From JAUYQR01 sp050632395 (GTDB lineage: Bacteria; Pseudomonadota; Alphaproteobacteria; Rhodobacterales; Rhodobacteraceae), in assembly GCF_050632395.1 (NCBI RefSeq), contig NZ_CP192600.1:372001-436000 (forward strand): a DNA stretch of 64,000 nucleotides, written 5' to 3'. Positions 53,498 to 61,336 of this stretch are shown in pieces (the first letter of the stretch is position 1; every line of letters starts with the position of its first letter). The position numbers were made by a program, and so were the translations under genes. The notes under the pieces are model-generated. The model saw only the letters and a program-made list of their open reading frames with translations. It was not told the origin of the DNA and did not search any database.

Positions 53498-53896
53498 ATG
53501 AGCACGGCCCCCTACAGAGACAGCGACCTCGCACAGTTCATCGCGAAGCGCGTCCTCGAGCTGAGACCAAAAACACAAGCCGACATCGCCGCGGAAGCTG
53601 GCTTCGTGAACGGCAACTACCTGTCGATGCTGAAGGCCGGCAACTCTAAGCTCGCCCTAGATCGCGTGCCTGCTTTGGCCACCGCGCTGGAGTGCGACCC
53701 GGCCCTCCTCATGCGCCTGGCTCTCGAACAGGCTGTGGGCTCAACGGCCGCGCAGGCGCTTCAGGAAATCCTCGGCACGCCGGTCTCGGCGAACGAACGG
53801 CTCTGGCTGGCAGAGATCCGGGACGCTTCCGGGCACATCGATCCCAGACCCGCCGCACGCGCTCGTGCCACCATCAGGGGGCTGTTCGGGAAATGA
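53498..53896 (+). CDS. XRE-family HTH regulator, copy 2
   Basis: A 132-residue protein differing from copy 1 at only six positions, with the HTH (TQADIAAEAGFVNGNYLSML) unchanged. The base sequence between 53650 and 53740 has many silent third-base changes against copy 1, so the protein has been conserved by selection. The start is ATG 53498 with GGAG 8 bases before it. Confidence 0.85.
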   Translation: MSTAPYRDSDLAQFIAKRVLELRPKTQADIAAEAGFVNGNYLSMLKAGNSKLALDRVPALATALECDPALLMRLALEQAVGSTAAQALQEILGTPVSANERLWLAEIRDASGHIDPRPAARARATIRGLFGK

Positions 53897-54072
53897 GCAA
53901 CGAACAGTAATGCAGGCGCGTGGTGGACGGCTTCAGGCTTCCTTTCGACGCTGCGATAACCGAGAACGAGCACGTGTGGATCGAGTTCCTGCGCATCATC
54001 TGCAACGACCACGTGCCGGCACCGGGTAGCGGCATGGTTGTTGGTCTACGGAGGCTGCTGGGTGTCATATAA
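53893..54072 (+). pseudogene. Small coupled ORF, copy 2, broken by a nonsense codon
   Basis: Reads MSNEQ, TAA, then CRRVVDGFRLPFDAAITENE and HVWIEFLRIICNDHVPAPGS and on to VI and a stop. The 59-codon frame is otherwise unbroken. A GTG inside the frame (RRVV) could still allow a shorter product. Confidence 0.6.
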
Positions 54073-54121
54073 AGACGGGCATACAGGCGTGGCGGGGAGG
54101 GTTACAACTGGGTGTATGAAA

Positions 54122-54307
54122 GGGTGACAGCGGCGCTTTGTCTGTCACCCTCAAAGCCATATTTCATTGAATTCTTAGGGTGACAGCGGGAGACGAAAGC
54201 GAACGGACTTCCGGCGCTGTCACCCTAAAATTTCCCTGTTTTATTGGAATTCTGGTTCCGAAAATGCACAAATTATAAGGCATCGTTTTCTGGCCGTTTT
54301 GTCACCC
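54122..54307. repeat. GGGTGACA octamer array, copy 2
   Basis: Five exact octamers: direct at 54122 and 54178, inverted (TGTCACCC) at 54143, 54218 and 54300. A decayed version (GGGTTACA) lies near 54100. The stem pair TAGGGTGACAGC / GCTGTCACCCTA is kept at 54176-54187 and 54216-54227. The octamers are better conserved than the sequence between them. Confidence 0.8.
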
Positions 54308-54812
54308 TGCTGACCGGCCCTCAGGGCAGTCGAACCGGTGAACCTATACTTACTCAAACGGAGCTCGCCAGACACTATCCGATTCCAGCTCTTGCAACGA
54401 GAGTTCCCAGGCACAGGACATGCTTTGGCGGTCACCCCACGAAGCCCTAGGCCCAAGCAGGCCAGCTTTCCTCGAACAAAGAATACAGCCAGGGGTCAGA
54501 TCGGTTGGAAGTAGGGCAGCACTCCTGATCTAGTGTTGTGGAGTGTCCTGCTGCCACCCGAGGGAGAACGCACGACGAGGAGCCTGCTGCCCAGTGGAGT
54601 GCTAGCAGGCGAAGAGCGCGTGACTCTCGATTGATCCGCCGGCTTTATGAGACGATGCCCGTCATGTGGCGAAATGGCGCTGGAGGACTGCGTCGCCAAC
54701 TTCCTGATGACGATGACCATTCGTGGCATTTGCAACCTCCCGGCCCATAGGACTTCACACACCCCTCGTTCTCTGCATAAGCGCTGTTCTGAGCCCACCT
54801 TCCTGCTCAACC
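54308..54812. other. Non-coding end of repeat copy 2 and IS66 flank
   Basis: No gene is seen. It matches copy 1 up to about 54757, then has unique sequence up to the IS66 end. Confidence 0.5.
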
Positions 54813-55290
54813 CGTAAGCTGCAATGCGGCGCTGTATGGAGATTTGCTCGGGAGGCGTCGGGGGGCGTCCATCAGGAGCGCAGTTTGGAAGCCGTTGGGT
54901 TCGTGGAGCTGCTAGCGGCTCCGGCAGCCAAGCGGCGATGGTCGGATGAAGCGAAGGGCCGGATCGCGGCCGAGACGCTGGTGCGCGGCGTCACGGTGAA
55001 CGAGGTGGCACACCGGCATGGTATGCAGGCCAAGCACCTGTCCTCTTGGCGGACGTTCGCACGGCAAGGCAAGTTGGTCGTTCCGATGTTTGTCGGGGCA
55101 GAGTTTGCCGCCCCATTGGGGGCAGTGCAGGCGGTAGACACGCCGGTTGCAATTGCTTCGATTGATCTGTTGATCGGCCCTGTGAAGGTGCGTCTGGACG
55201 TAGCCGCGCCCGGAGCCCCGGTTGCGGAATTGGTCGTGGCACAGCAGGCCCGCCCGTGATCTTCCCGTCGAACCGGGTGCGGGTGTTGAC
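54813..55290 (+). mobile_element. IS66-family remnant
   Basis: GTAAGCTGCAATGCGGCG at 54813 looks like an IS66 left end. tnpA follows, and a GTG overlapping its stop reads IFPSNRVRV, the first ten codons of tnpB, before the similarity is lost. tnpB and tnpC are missing, so the element is dead. Confidence 0.65.
54885..55259 (+). CDS. tnpA: IS66-family TnpA-like protein
   Basis: About 124 residues. The helix-turn-helix is AKRRWSDEAKGRIAAETLVR then GVTVNEVAHRHGMQAKHLSS then WRTFARQGKLVVPMF, as in IS66 accessory protein TnpA. TTG 54885 with AGGAG before it is the best start. It has no transposase partner in this window. Confidence 0.7.
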   Translation: MEAVGFVELLAAPAAKRRWSDEAKGRIAAETLVRGVTVNEVAHRHGMQAKHLSSWRTFARQGKLVVPMFVGAEFAAPLGAVQAVDTPVAIASIDLLIGPVKVRLDVAAPGAPVAELVVAQQARP

Positions 55291-55383
55291 CGTCTTTCGG
55301 CGCAGGCCCGTTACATCCGGTTTACAGGTTCGGGCCCGCTGTCTAGCGTTCGCCCCACCACTGAGCAAATCAGGAGAGAGATT

Positions 55384-56535
55384 ATGATGCGTCGGTCGAG
55401 ATTGATATCCGCTGCACTGGCAGCGCTGTTTGCCGGTTCCGGTCTAGTTTCGGCCGAGGAGGCATGCACCAGTGTGGCCGGGCCTCGCTGCACGGTGGCG
55501 CTGACCACGGGCATCACGATGAGCTACATCGAGGTCGGGCCTCAGGACGGGCCGGCTGTGGTTCTGATCCACGGGCTGACGGACAACGTCCGGTCTTGGA
55601 GCACTACGATGGACAGCCTGAACGCAATCAACCCAGCTCTGCACATAATGGCAGTGGATCTGCGAGGGCATGGGCAGAGCAGCATGCCCGACCCTGCATC
55701 CTGTGCCACCGCACCAGAGGCTTGTTTTCGCCCGGCGGATTTTGCGGCTGACATCGTGGCCTTTCTTCAGGCCAAGGGTATCGACAAGGCTGCTCTTGCG
55801 GGCCATTCGCTCGGCTCGTTCATTGTGCAGGAAGTCGCTCTGACCAACCCCGCGATGGTCAGCCATGCCATCCTTGACGCAACAGCCGCGAGCGGCGTCG
55901 GCAATGTGGCGCTGGCAGATTACGTGCTGAAGGAGCCGATCGAAGGATCTTGGCGCAAGGCGCTTGAGGCCAAAGGAAAAACCTATCCGGCCGATTTCTA
56001 TGACCTGACGCCGCTGGATGCGGATCCTGAAGTGGCCTCGTGGCTTTCGGTGAACTGGGTCGTCGATCCTGCGGCGGACCCTGCGTTTCTGGTGCCTTAT
56101 CTGCCCGAGACGGCGAGCGTTAAGCTGGGAACTTGGATTGGGGCGACCAAGGCCCTTTTGGCGCAGGACAATACCGAACGGCTGAAGGATCTGACGGTGC
56201 CTACACTGGTGATCTGGGGGACGCAGGACAGCATCTTCCTCGCCTCAGACCAGGACGCCATCATGGCCGCGCTGACGGTTGCCGCGGAACGGCATGGCCA
56301 GCCTATCTACTGGAAGCAATATGGCGTGCTGCCTCTACCGGCTTCGGGGGTTCAGGAAAGTGATATCGGCCACAACGTGCAGTGGGCGGCATTCGAGGGG
56401 GTAGCGACCGATATCAACGCCTTCATCACGGATGGCGCACCGACCAACGACTTGGTCCGCAGCGATGCGGCCCCGGCGGTATCCACCTTGATCGTCGAGC
56501 CGGGCAAAGCCGTTGTGGAAAAGCTCGGCGGCTAA
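55384..56535 (+). CDS. Secreted alpha/beta-hydrolase
   Basis: A 383-residue exported hydrolase. The signal peptide MMRRSRLISAALAALFAGSG ends at VSA-EEACT. The hydrolase core has VVLIHGLTDNVRSWSTTMDS, VDLRGHGQSSMP, AALAGHSLGSFIVQEVALTN (Ser in G-H-S-L-G), TLVIWGTQDSIFLASDQD (Asp) and DIGHNVQWAAF (His). The triad is complete. It has a Cys-rich N-terminal segment and a C-terminal extension. The start has AGGAGAGAGATT before ATG 55384. It lies between IS66 and IS3. Confidence 0.85.
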   Translation: MMRRSRLISAALAALFAGSGLVSAEEACTSVAGPRCTVALTTGITMSYIEVGPQDGPAVVLIHGLTDNVRSWSTTMDSLNAINPALHIMAVDLRGHGQSSMPDPASCATAPEACFRPADFAADIVAFLQAKGIDKAALAGHSLGSFIVQEVALTNPAMVSHAILDATAASGVGNVALADYVLKEPIEGSWRKALEAKGKTYPADFYDLTPLDADPEVASWLSVNWVVDPAADPAFLVPYLPETASVKLGTWIGATKALLAQDNTERLKDLTVPTLVIWGTQDSIFLASDQDAIMAALTVAAERHGQPIYWKQYGVLPLPASGVQESDIGHNVQWAAFEGVATDINAFITDGAPTNDLVRSDAAPAVSTLIVEPGKAVVEKLGG

Positions 56536-56785
56536 GGCTTGAAACGGTTGAACTGGCCGGTCGTGATGTCTTTGCCTTCCGACCCGTGCCGGTTCAACTA
56601 TGGCTCGCAACCTCGGCGGGAACGGGTGCGATGGAACGGAGGCTAGGCCGTGCAGAAACGATGCCCGACCGGTCAGAATGGCCACCGCAATCCGGCAAGC
56701 GCGACTATCCGATTTCGCTCCTGCTGGCCTGCTGCCGGTTTTGTGGACACCGAGATAGGGTGTTTCAACGGGATCGGAGTTTTCC

Positions 56786-57109
56786 ATGGAGAGACGGAAG
56801 TTCAGCCGCGAGTTCAAGCTTGAGGCGGTGAAGTTGGTGAGGGATCGAGGGGTGACGTCGGCTCAGGCGTCACGCGATCTGGGGGTTCATGCGAATGTTC
56901 TGCGGAAGTGGGTGCGGGAGCTGGAGACGGATCCCTCGCAGGCGTTTCCGGGTCACGGGCAGATGAAGCCTGAGCGGCTGGAGATTGATCGGCTGCGCAG
57001 AGAGGTCGCCAAACTCAAGGCAGAGCGCGACATCCTAAAAAAGGGTTGCCAGTGGTTGCGCCATTGGTTCGAGAAACCACTGGCGACGCCTACTTCGCGA
57101 GGGAAGTGA
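56786..57109 (+). CDS. IS3-family OrfA
   Basis: A 107-residue HTH protein (RKFSREFKLEAVKLVRDRGV then SAQASRDLGVHANVLRKWVR, then the LxxLRxxVAxLKAERDIL leucine-zipper part). The 0-frame tail after DILKK (GCQWLRHWFEKPLATPTSRG) is not typical. A -1 shift at A-AAA-AAG (57037-57043) gives a tail ending AYFAREVT, closer to family practice. A 10-bp stem GCCAGTGGTT / AACCACTGGC follows at 57048-57084. Confidence 0.85.
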   Translation: MERRKFSREFKLEAVKLVRDRGVTSAQASRDLGVHANVLRKWVRELETDPSQAFPGHGQMKPERLEIDRLRREVAKLKAERDILKKGCQWLRHWFEKPLATPTSRGK

Positions 57110-57110
57110 C

Positions 57111-57974
57111 ATGAGGTTTGCTTTCGTCGCGAAGCACCGCCACATCTGGCCGGTGAGTTGGCTGTGTGACGCGCTGGATGTGTCACGGTCAGGTTTCCAT
57201 GCCTGGCTTGGCCGCGCTCCGTCGAGGCGCAGCCGGGAAGACGAAGAGACCGGCGCGAAGGTGCGGGCGAGCTTCATCGCCAGCGCCCGCACTTATGGAG
57301 CCCGGCGTGTCTGGCGCGATGTTCTGGCCGAGGGCGTCGACTGCGGCTTGCATCGCATCGAACGCCTGATGCAGGCCCAAGCGCTCAGGGCACGGCCGCG
57401 TCGGCGCGGATTGCCGAAGGACGAGGGGCAGCGCCTGACAGTGGCTGCCTCGAACGTTCTGGATCGTGCGTTCCATGCTGATCGCCCGAACCAGAAGTGG
57501 ATCGCGGACTTCACCTATGTCTGGACCGCCGAGGGCTGGCTCTACGTTGCGACGGTCATCGACCTGTTCTCTCGGCGCGTGGTCGGCTGGTCGATGAAGG
57601 CAGAGATGACCGCTAAACTCGTCACCGACGCCCTCGTCATGGCCATCTGGCGGCGCGGCAAGCCGGACGCGCTCCTGCATCATTCCGATCAGGGCAGCCA
57701 ATACACCAGCGAGCAGTTCCAGAAACTCATGGCCGACAACGGCGTGCAATGCTCGATGAGCCGGTCCGGCAATGTCTGGGACAATGCGGCCATGGAGAGC
57801 TTCTTCTCGTCGCTCAAGACGGAAAGGATCGGCAAGAAGATCTACCGGACGCGCGATGCCGCCAGGGCAGATGTGTTCGACTACATCGAAAGGTTCTACA
57901 ACACGGTTCGCAGGCACTCGACCATCGGCTACCTCAGCCCGGTCGAGTTCGAAAAGAGGGCCGGGTTAGCTTAA
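57111..57974 (+). CDS. IS3-family transposase OrfB (DDE)
   Basis: A 287-residue catalytic subunit. The HTH_21 part (KHRHIWPVSWLCDALDVSRS) is followed by the rve integrase core with D (QKWIADFTYVWT), D (LLHHSDQGSQYTSEQF) and E (WDNAAMESFFSSLKTERIG). The C-terminus carries FYNTVRRHSTIGYLSPVEFE. Its ATG overlaps the -1 frame stop of orfA (ATGA), so translation is probably coupled. Confidence 0.93.
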   Translation: MRFAFVAKHRHIWPVSWLCDALDVSRSGFHAWLGRAPSRRSREDEETGAKVRASFIASARTYGARRVWRDVLAEGVDCGLHRIERLMQAQALRARPRRRGLPKDEGQRLTVAASNVLDRAFHADRPNQKWIADFTYVWTAEGWLYVATVIDLFSRRVVGWSMKAEMTAKLVTDALVMAIWRRGKPDALLHHSDQGSQYTSEQFQKLMADNGVQCSMSRSGNVWDNAAMESFFSSLKTERIGKKIYRTRDAARADVFDYIERFYNTVRRHSTIGYLSPVEFEKRAGLA

Positions 57975-58080
57975 CTGCCCGTCAACAAAACCGGCAGCAG
58001 GGCGGGCCTCAAGGTCTTGTGATGCCGTCTGGGCCCGTCACATGAAAAATCCTGTTCAGGCCCGTTGTAACCATGCCATG

Positions 58081-58107
58081 CTTATAATAAGTAGGCTTAT
58101 GACTTAT
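58081..58107. promoter_or_regulatory. MarR-type operator overlapping the MarR start
   Basis: Alternating CTTAT and ATAAG half-sites: CTTAT-A-ATAAG (58081-58091), ATAAG-TAGG-CTTAT (58087-58100) and a further CTTAT at 58103-58107. They overlap the ATG of the MarR gene, an arrangement expected for autorepression. Confidence 0.55.
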
Positions 58108-58560
58108 CGCATCGACCGACTCGGCACGCTTTTTCAGGATATCGGGCGCAGGTTCTGGGCCAGGTTCGAACATCGGACCGCCGCCTATGGCCTGTCCGCC
58201 GCACAGTGGCGGCTGCTTGGCCAGCTTCTGCGCGAAGGGCCCATGACGCAGGCGGCTCTTGCAGGCTTGGTAGGCGTGGAGCCGATCAGCGTGTCGCGCC
58301 TCATCGACCGCATGGAACAGCAAGGCTGGCTGCGGCGCGAGGCGCATCCGGAAGACCGCCGCGCCCGTATCGTGGTGGCCACCGACAAGGCACGCGAGGT
58401 CGCGCCGACCGTCCGCGCCATTGCCGAAGTGCTTTATGACGAGGCCCTTGCTGGTCTGGACGATGAGGAACGGCGTGTGCTTCATGCCACGCTTCAGAAA
58501 ATTACCGAAAACCTGCAGGCGGCAGATGCGCCCGCACCAATCCCCGAGACCGTGAAATGA
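58099..58560 (+). CDS. MarR-family regulator of the efflux operon
   Basis: About 153 residues. The winged-helix domain is AAQWRLLGQLLREGPMTQAA then LAGLVGVEPISVSRLIDRME, with the wing WLRREAHPEDRRARIVVATD. ATG 58099 is chosen; ATG 58078 is an alternative. The stop overlaps the next gene (ATGA). It likely represses itself and the two efflux genes until a drug or phenolic compound binds. Confidence 0.9.
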   Translation: MTYRIDRLGTLFQDIGRRFWARFEHRTAAYGLSAAQWRLLGQLLREGPMTQAALAGLVGVEPISVSRLIDRMEQQGWLRREAHPEDRRARIVVATDKAREVAPTVRAIAEVLYDEALAGLDDEERRVLHATLQKITENLQAADAPAPIPETVK

Positions 58561-59669
58561 ACGCCCATACCCCCGCCGATGCCAAGGCTGCCGCCGCTGG
58601 CACGCCCGCCGTTCCGATGGCCCCCGCGCCCAAGGCGCGCTCGATGCGCAGCAAGACCGCGCTGATGCTGTCCGTCCCGCTGCTGCTGGCGCTGGGCGGC
58701 GGCGGCTGGTGGGTTTCTGGCGGTGGGTCCGAAAGCACGGAAAACGCCAACCTTCACCAGCCGCGCATCGCCGTGGCGCCGACGGTCGGCGGGCGCGTGG
58801 TTTCCGTCAACGTGCAGGAACTGCAGACCGTCTCGGCCGGTGACCTGCTGTTTCAGGTTGATCCCGAACCCTATGCGCTGGCCGTGGCGCAGGCCGAAGT
58901 CGCCGTGACCGCCGCGCGTTTGCAGGTGGCGCAGCTCAAGGCAAACCATGCGCAGGCCGAGGCGCAGGCAGCCCTTGCCGCCGATGACGCCGGCTATCAG
59001 GCCGACGAACTGAAGCGGCAAGAGGCGCTGTCGGACAAGGGCGTCTCGTCGAGCAGCAAGCTCGAAGAATTCCGCCATGCCAGCCGCCAGTCCAGGGAAC
59101 GCGCCGATGTCGCGCGGCTGACGGCGGATGCCGCCCGCGCCGCGCTGGGGGGCGATCCTGACGCCGCAACCGACGACCATCCCGCCGTCCGCGCCGCCTT
59201 GGCCGAACTGGACCGCGCGCGTTACAACCTTTCGCTGACCAAGGTCACGGCCCCCGCTGATGGGGTGATCTATCAGGCCGCATCGTTCCGGCCGGGGGTC
59301 ATGCTGTCCGCAGGCCAGCCGGTCTTTGCGTTGGTGGAAACCGGCGAGGCCTGGGTGGACGCCAATTTCAAGGAAACGCAACTGGCCGATCTTGTGACAG
59401 GACAGCCCGCCGAAATCCTCTTCGACGCCGCACCGGGACAATACTTCACCGGACGGATAGAGGCGATCGGGGCCGGAACAGGCGCTGAATTCTCGCTTCT
59501 GCCCGCGCAGAACGCGACCGGCAACTGGGTGAAGGTCACCCAGCGCGTGCCGGTGCGCATCCGGCTGGACGATCCTGCGGCGGTGGCCAGTCTTGCCTCG
59601 GGCGTCAGCGCCGAGGTGACAGTGGACACCTCGGGACAGGCGGCGCCGCGACTGGCCGCGGCCGAGTGA
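58557..59669 (+). CDS. EmrA-like membrane fusion protein (HlyD family)
   Basis: A 370-residue periplasmic adaptor with one N-terminal anchor (ALMLSVPLLLALGGGGWW). Biotinyl-lipoyl strands appear as RIAVAPTVGGRVVSVNVQEL and TKVTAPADGVIYQAASFRPG, with a coiled-coil of about 120 residues between them (AEAQAALAADDAGYQADELK). It works with the EmrB-like pump downstream to carry drugs across both membranes. Confidence 0.9.
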   Translation: MNAHTPADAKAAAAGTPAVPMAPAPKARSMRSKTALMLSVPLLLALGGGGWWVSGGGSESTENANLHQPRIAVAPTVGGRVVSVNVQELQTVSAGDLLFQVDPEPYALAVAQAEVAVTAARLQVAQLKANHAQAEAQAALAADDAGYQADELKRQEALSDKGVSSSSKLEEFRHASRQSRERADVARLTADAARAALGGDPDAATDDHPAVRAALAELDRARYNLSLTKVTAPADGVIYQAASFRPGVMLSAGQPVFALVETGEAWVDANFKETQLADLVTGQPAEILFDAAPGQYFTGRIEAIGAGTGAEFSLLPAQNATGNWVKVTQRVPVRIRLDDPAAVASLASGVSAEVTVDTSGQAAPRLAAAE

Positions 59670-59676
59670 TCGCACC

Positions 59677-61215
59677 ATGTCCGACATTCCCGAAAGCCCG
59701 CCCGCCGCGCCACTGGGGGCGGTTTCCGCCCCTGCGGTAGAGGTCAAGCATCGCGGGTTGATCACCCTGTCGATCATGCTTGCCACGATCATGCAGGTCT
59801 TGGACACCACCATCGCAAACGTGGCGCTGCCCTCGATGACCGGCGACCTTGGCGCCTCGCAGGACACGATCACCTGGGTGCTGACCAGCTACATCGTGGC
59901 GTCTGCGATCATGACGCCGGTCACCGGCTGGCTGGCCGACCGCTTAGGCAAGCGCGAGCTGTTCCTGATCTCCATCGTCGGCTTCGTCGCCACCTCGCTG
60001 GCCTGCGGCATCGCGTGGAGCCTGCCGTCTATGGTGGCCTTCCGGCTGCTGCAGGGCGTGTTCGGTGCGGCTATCGTGCCGCTGTCGCAGACGTTTCTGC
60101 TGGACATCAACCCGCGCGAGAAGGCGGGACAGGCGATGGCGATGTGGGGCGCGGGGATCATGGTCGGCCCCATCATCGGGCCGACGCTGGGCGGCTGGCT
60201 GACCGAAAGCTACAACTGGCGCTGGGTCTTCCTGATCAACCTGCCTGTGGGCGCGGCGGCGCTGCTGGGCTGCCTTGCCTTTCTGCCACGGGTGCCGCGC
60301 AAGCGGCGCAGCTTTGACATGGCGGGTTTCGCGCTGTTGTCGCTGGCGATCGGGTCGCTGCAGTTGATGCTGGACCGTGGCGGGGAAGTGGACTGGTTCT
60401 CGGCCGCGGAAACGTGGCTTTACCTTTTCATCTCGATCTCGGGGTTCTGGATGTTCGTGGTGCACATCCTCCACAAGCAGCATCCTTTCCTTGAACCGCA
60501 GATGTTTCGCGACCGGAACTTCCGCATCGGCCTCATCTTCATCTTCGTGGTGGGGATCATCCTCTTGGCCAGCCTTGCGCTGTTGCCGCCGATGTTGTCG
60601 CGCATCCTTGGCTATCCGATCATCACGACGGGCTGGGTCATGGCCCCGCGCGGGGTGGGGACGATGATCTCCATGCTGCTGGTCGGGCGGCTGGTGCGCA
60701 AGGTGGACCCGCGGATGCTGGTGCTGGCGGGCCTGTCGCTGACCGCGCTGTCGCTGTGGGAGATGACGGGCTTTACGCCGCAGATGGACGCATGGCCCGT
60801 GATCCGCAGCGGGGTCGTGCAAGGCTTGGGGCTGGGGCTGGTGTTCGTGCCGCTTTCCACCATCGCGTTCGCCACGCTGGAGCCGCGTTTTCGCGCCGAC
60901 GCGACAAGCCTGTTCAGCCTTGTGCGCAACATCGGATCGTCCATCGGCATTTCGCTGGTGACGGCGGCGCTGACGCGCAACATGCAGACCAACCACGCGG
61001 AACTTGGCGCCTTCATCCAGCCGTTCAATCCGCTTCTGGGGCAGATCAGCCCCGGTGCGGTCGCGGGCAACGCGGCGGCGCTGCAGATGATGGACGGGCT
61101 GGTCAACGTGCAGGCGGCGATGGTGTCGTATGTGGACGACTTTTATCTGATGATGTGGGTCTCGCTTGCGGCCATGCCGCTGGCGCTGCTGTTGCGGCGG
61201 CCCGCGCGGGGCTGA
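59677..61215 (+). CDS. DHA2-family MFS multidrug exporter (EmrB-like)
   Basis: A 512-residue pump with 14 helices. Family motifs are VLDTTIANVALPSMTGDLGA (motif D1), WVLTSYIVASAIMTPVTGWL then ADRLGKRELFLISIVGFVAT (motif A), and GPTLGGWLTESYNWRWVFLI (motif C region). It lies eight bases after the adaptor gene in the MarR-controlled operon. Confidence 0.93.
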   Translation: MSDIPESPPAAPLGAVSAPAVEVKHRGLITLSIMLATIMQVLDTTIANVALPSMTGDLGASQDTITWVLTSYIVASAIMTPVTGWLADRLGKRELFLISIVGFVATSLACGIAWSLPSMVAFRLLQGVFGAAIVPLSQTFLLDINPREKAGQAMAMWGAGIMVGPIIGPTLGGWLTESYNWRWVFLINLPVGAAALLGCLAFLPRVPRKRRSFDMAGFALLSLAIGSLQLMLDRGGEVDWFSAAETWLYLFISISGFWMFVVHILHKQHPFLEPQMFRDRNFRIGLIFIFVVGIILLASLALLPPMLSRILGYPIITTGWVMAPRGVGTMISMLLVGRLVRKVDPRMLVLAGLSLTALSLWEMTGFTPQMDAWPVIRSGVVQGLGLGLVFVPLSTIAFATLEPRFRADATSLFSLVRNIGSSIGISLVTAALTRNMQTNHAELGAFIQPFNPLLGQISPGAVAGNAAALQMMDGLVNVQAAMVSYVDDFYLMMWVSLAAMPLALLLRRPARG

Positions 61216-61230
61216 CGCCTGCAAACGAGC

Positions 61231-61259
61231 GCAATGCATAGAATGGTGCATTGCAATGC
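61231..61259. promoter_or_regulatory. Palindromic operator candidate for the RpiR gene
   Basis: GCAATGCA (61231-61238) and TGCATTGC (61247-61254) form a perfect inverted repeat with an 8-base spacer, and GCATTGCAATGC (61248-61259) is itself a 12-bp palindrome. TTGACA (61262-61267), 17 bases before TCGACT, may be the promoter. Autoregulation is the likely role. Confidence 0.6.
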
Positions 61260-61336
61260 GTTTGACAAATTTTGCTGCGGATGGTCGACTGACGGGCAGT
61301 GGACTATATTTCTTGCCACAAGCCTGGATGTGAAAC

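Larger units (their letters stand above)
53349..54757 (+). repeat. Direct repeat copy 2: XRE gene, broken small ORF and GGGTGACA array
   Basis: Same order and orientation as 15496-16962, diverged by point changes and small indels. It starts at TTCCGCCCTTCGTAACGGCC and ends at ATAGGACTTCA (54747-54757). Confidence 0.9.
56728..58001 (+). mobile_element. IS3-family insertion sequence, complete
   Basis: Terminal inverted repeats CCTGCTGCCGGTTTTGT-G-GAC (left) and CCTGCTGCCGGTTTTGT-T-GAC (right, reversed) match at 20 of 21 positions and enclose about 1270 bp with orfA and orfB. No clear target duplication is visible at the edges. It looks recent and possibly active. Confidence 0.9.

Noticed and set aside
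56720..58010. Target-site duplication for the IS3 element
   Set aside because: The bases flanking the inverted repeats do not match convincingly at 3 or 4 bp.
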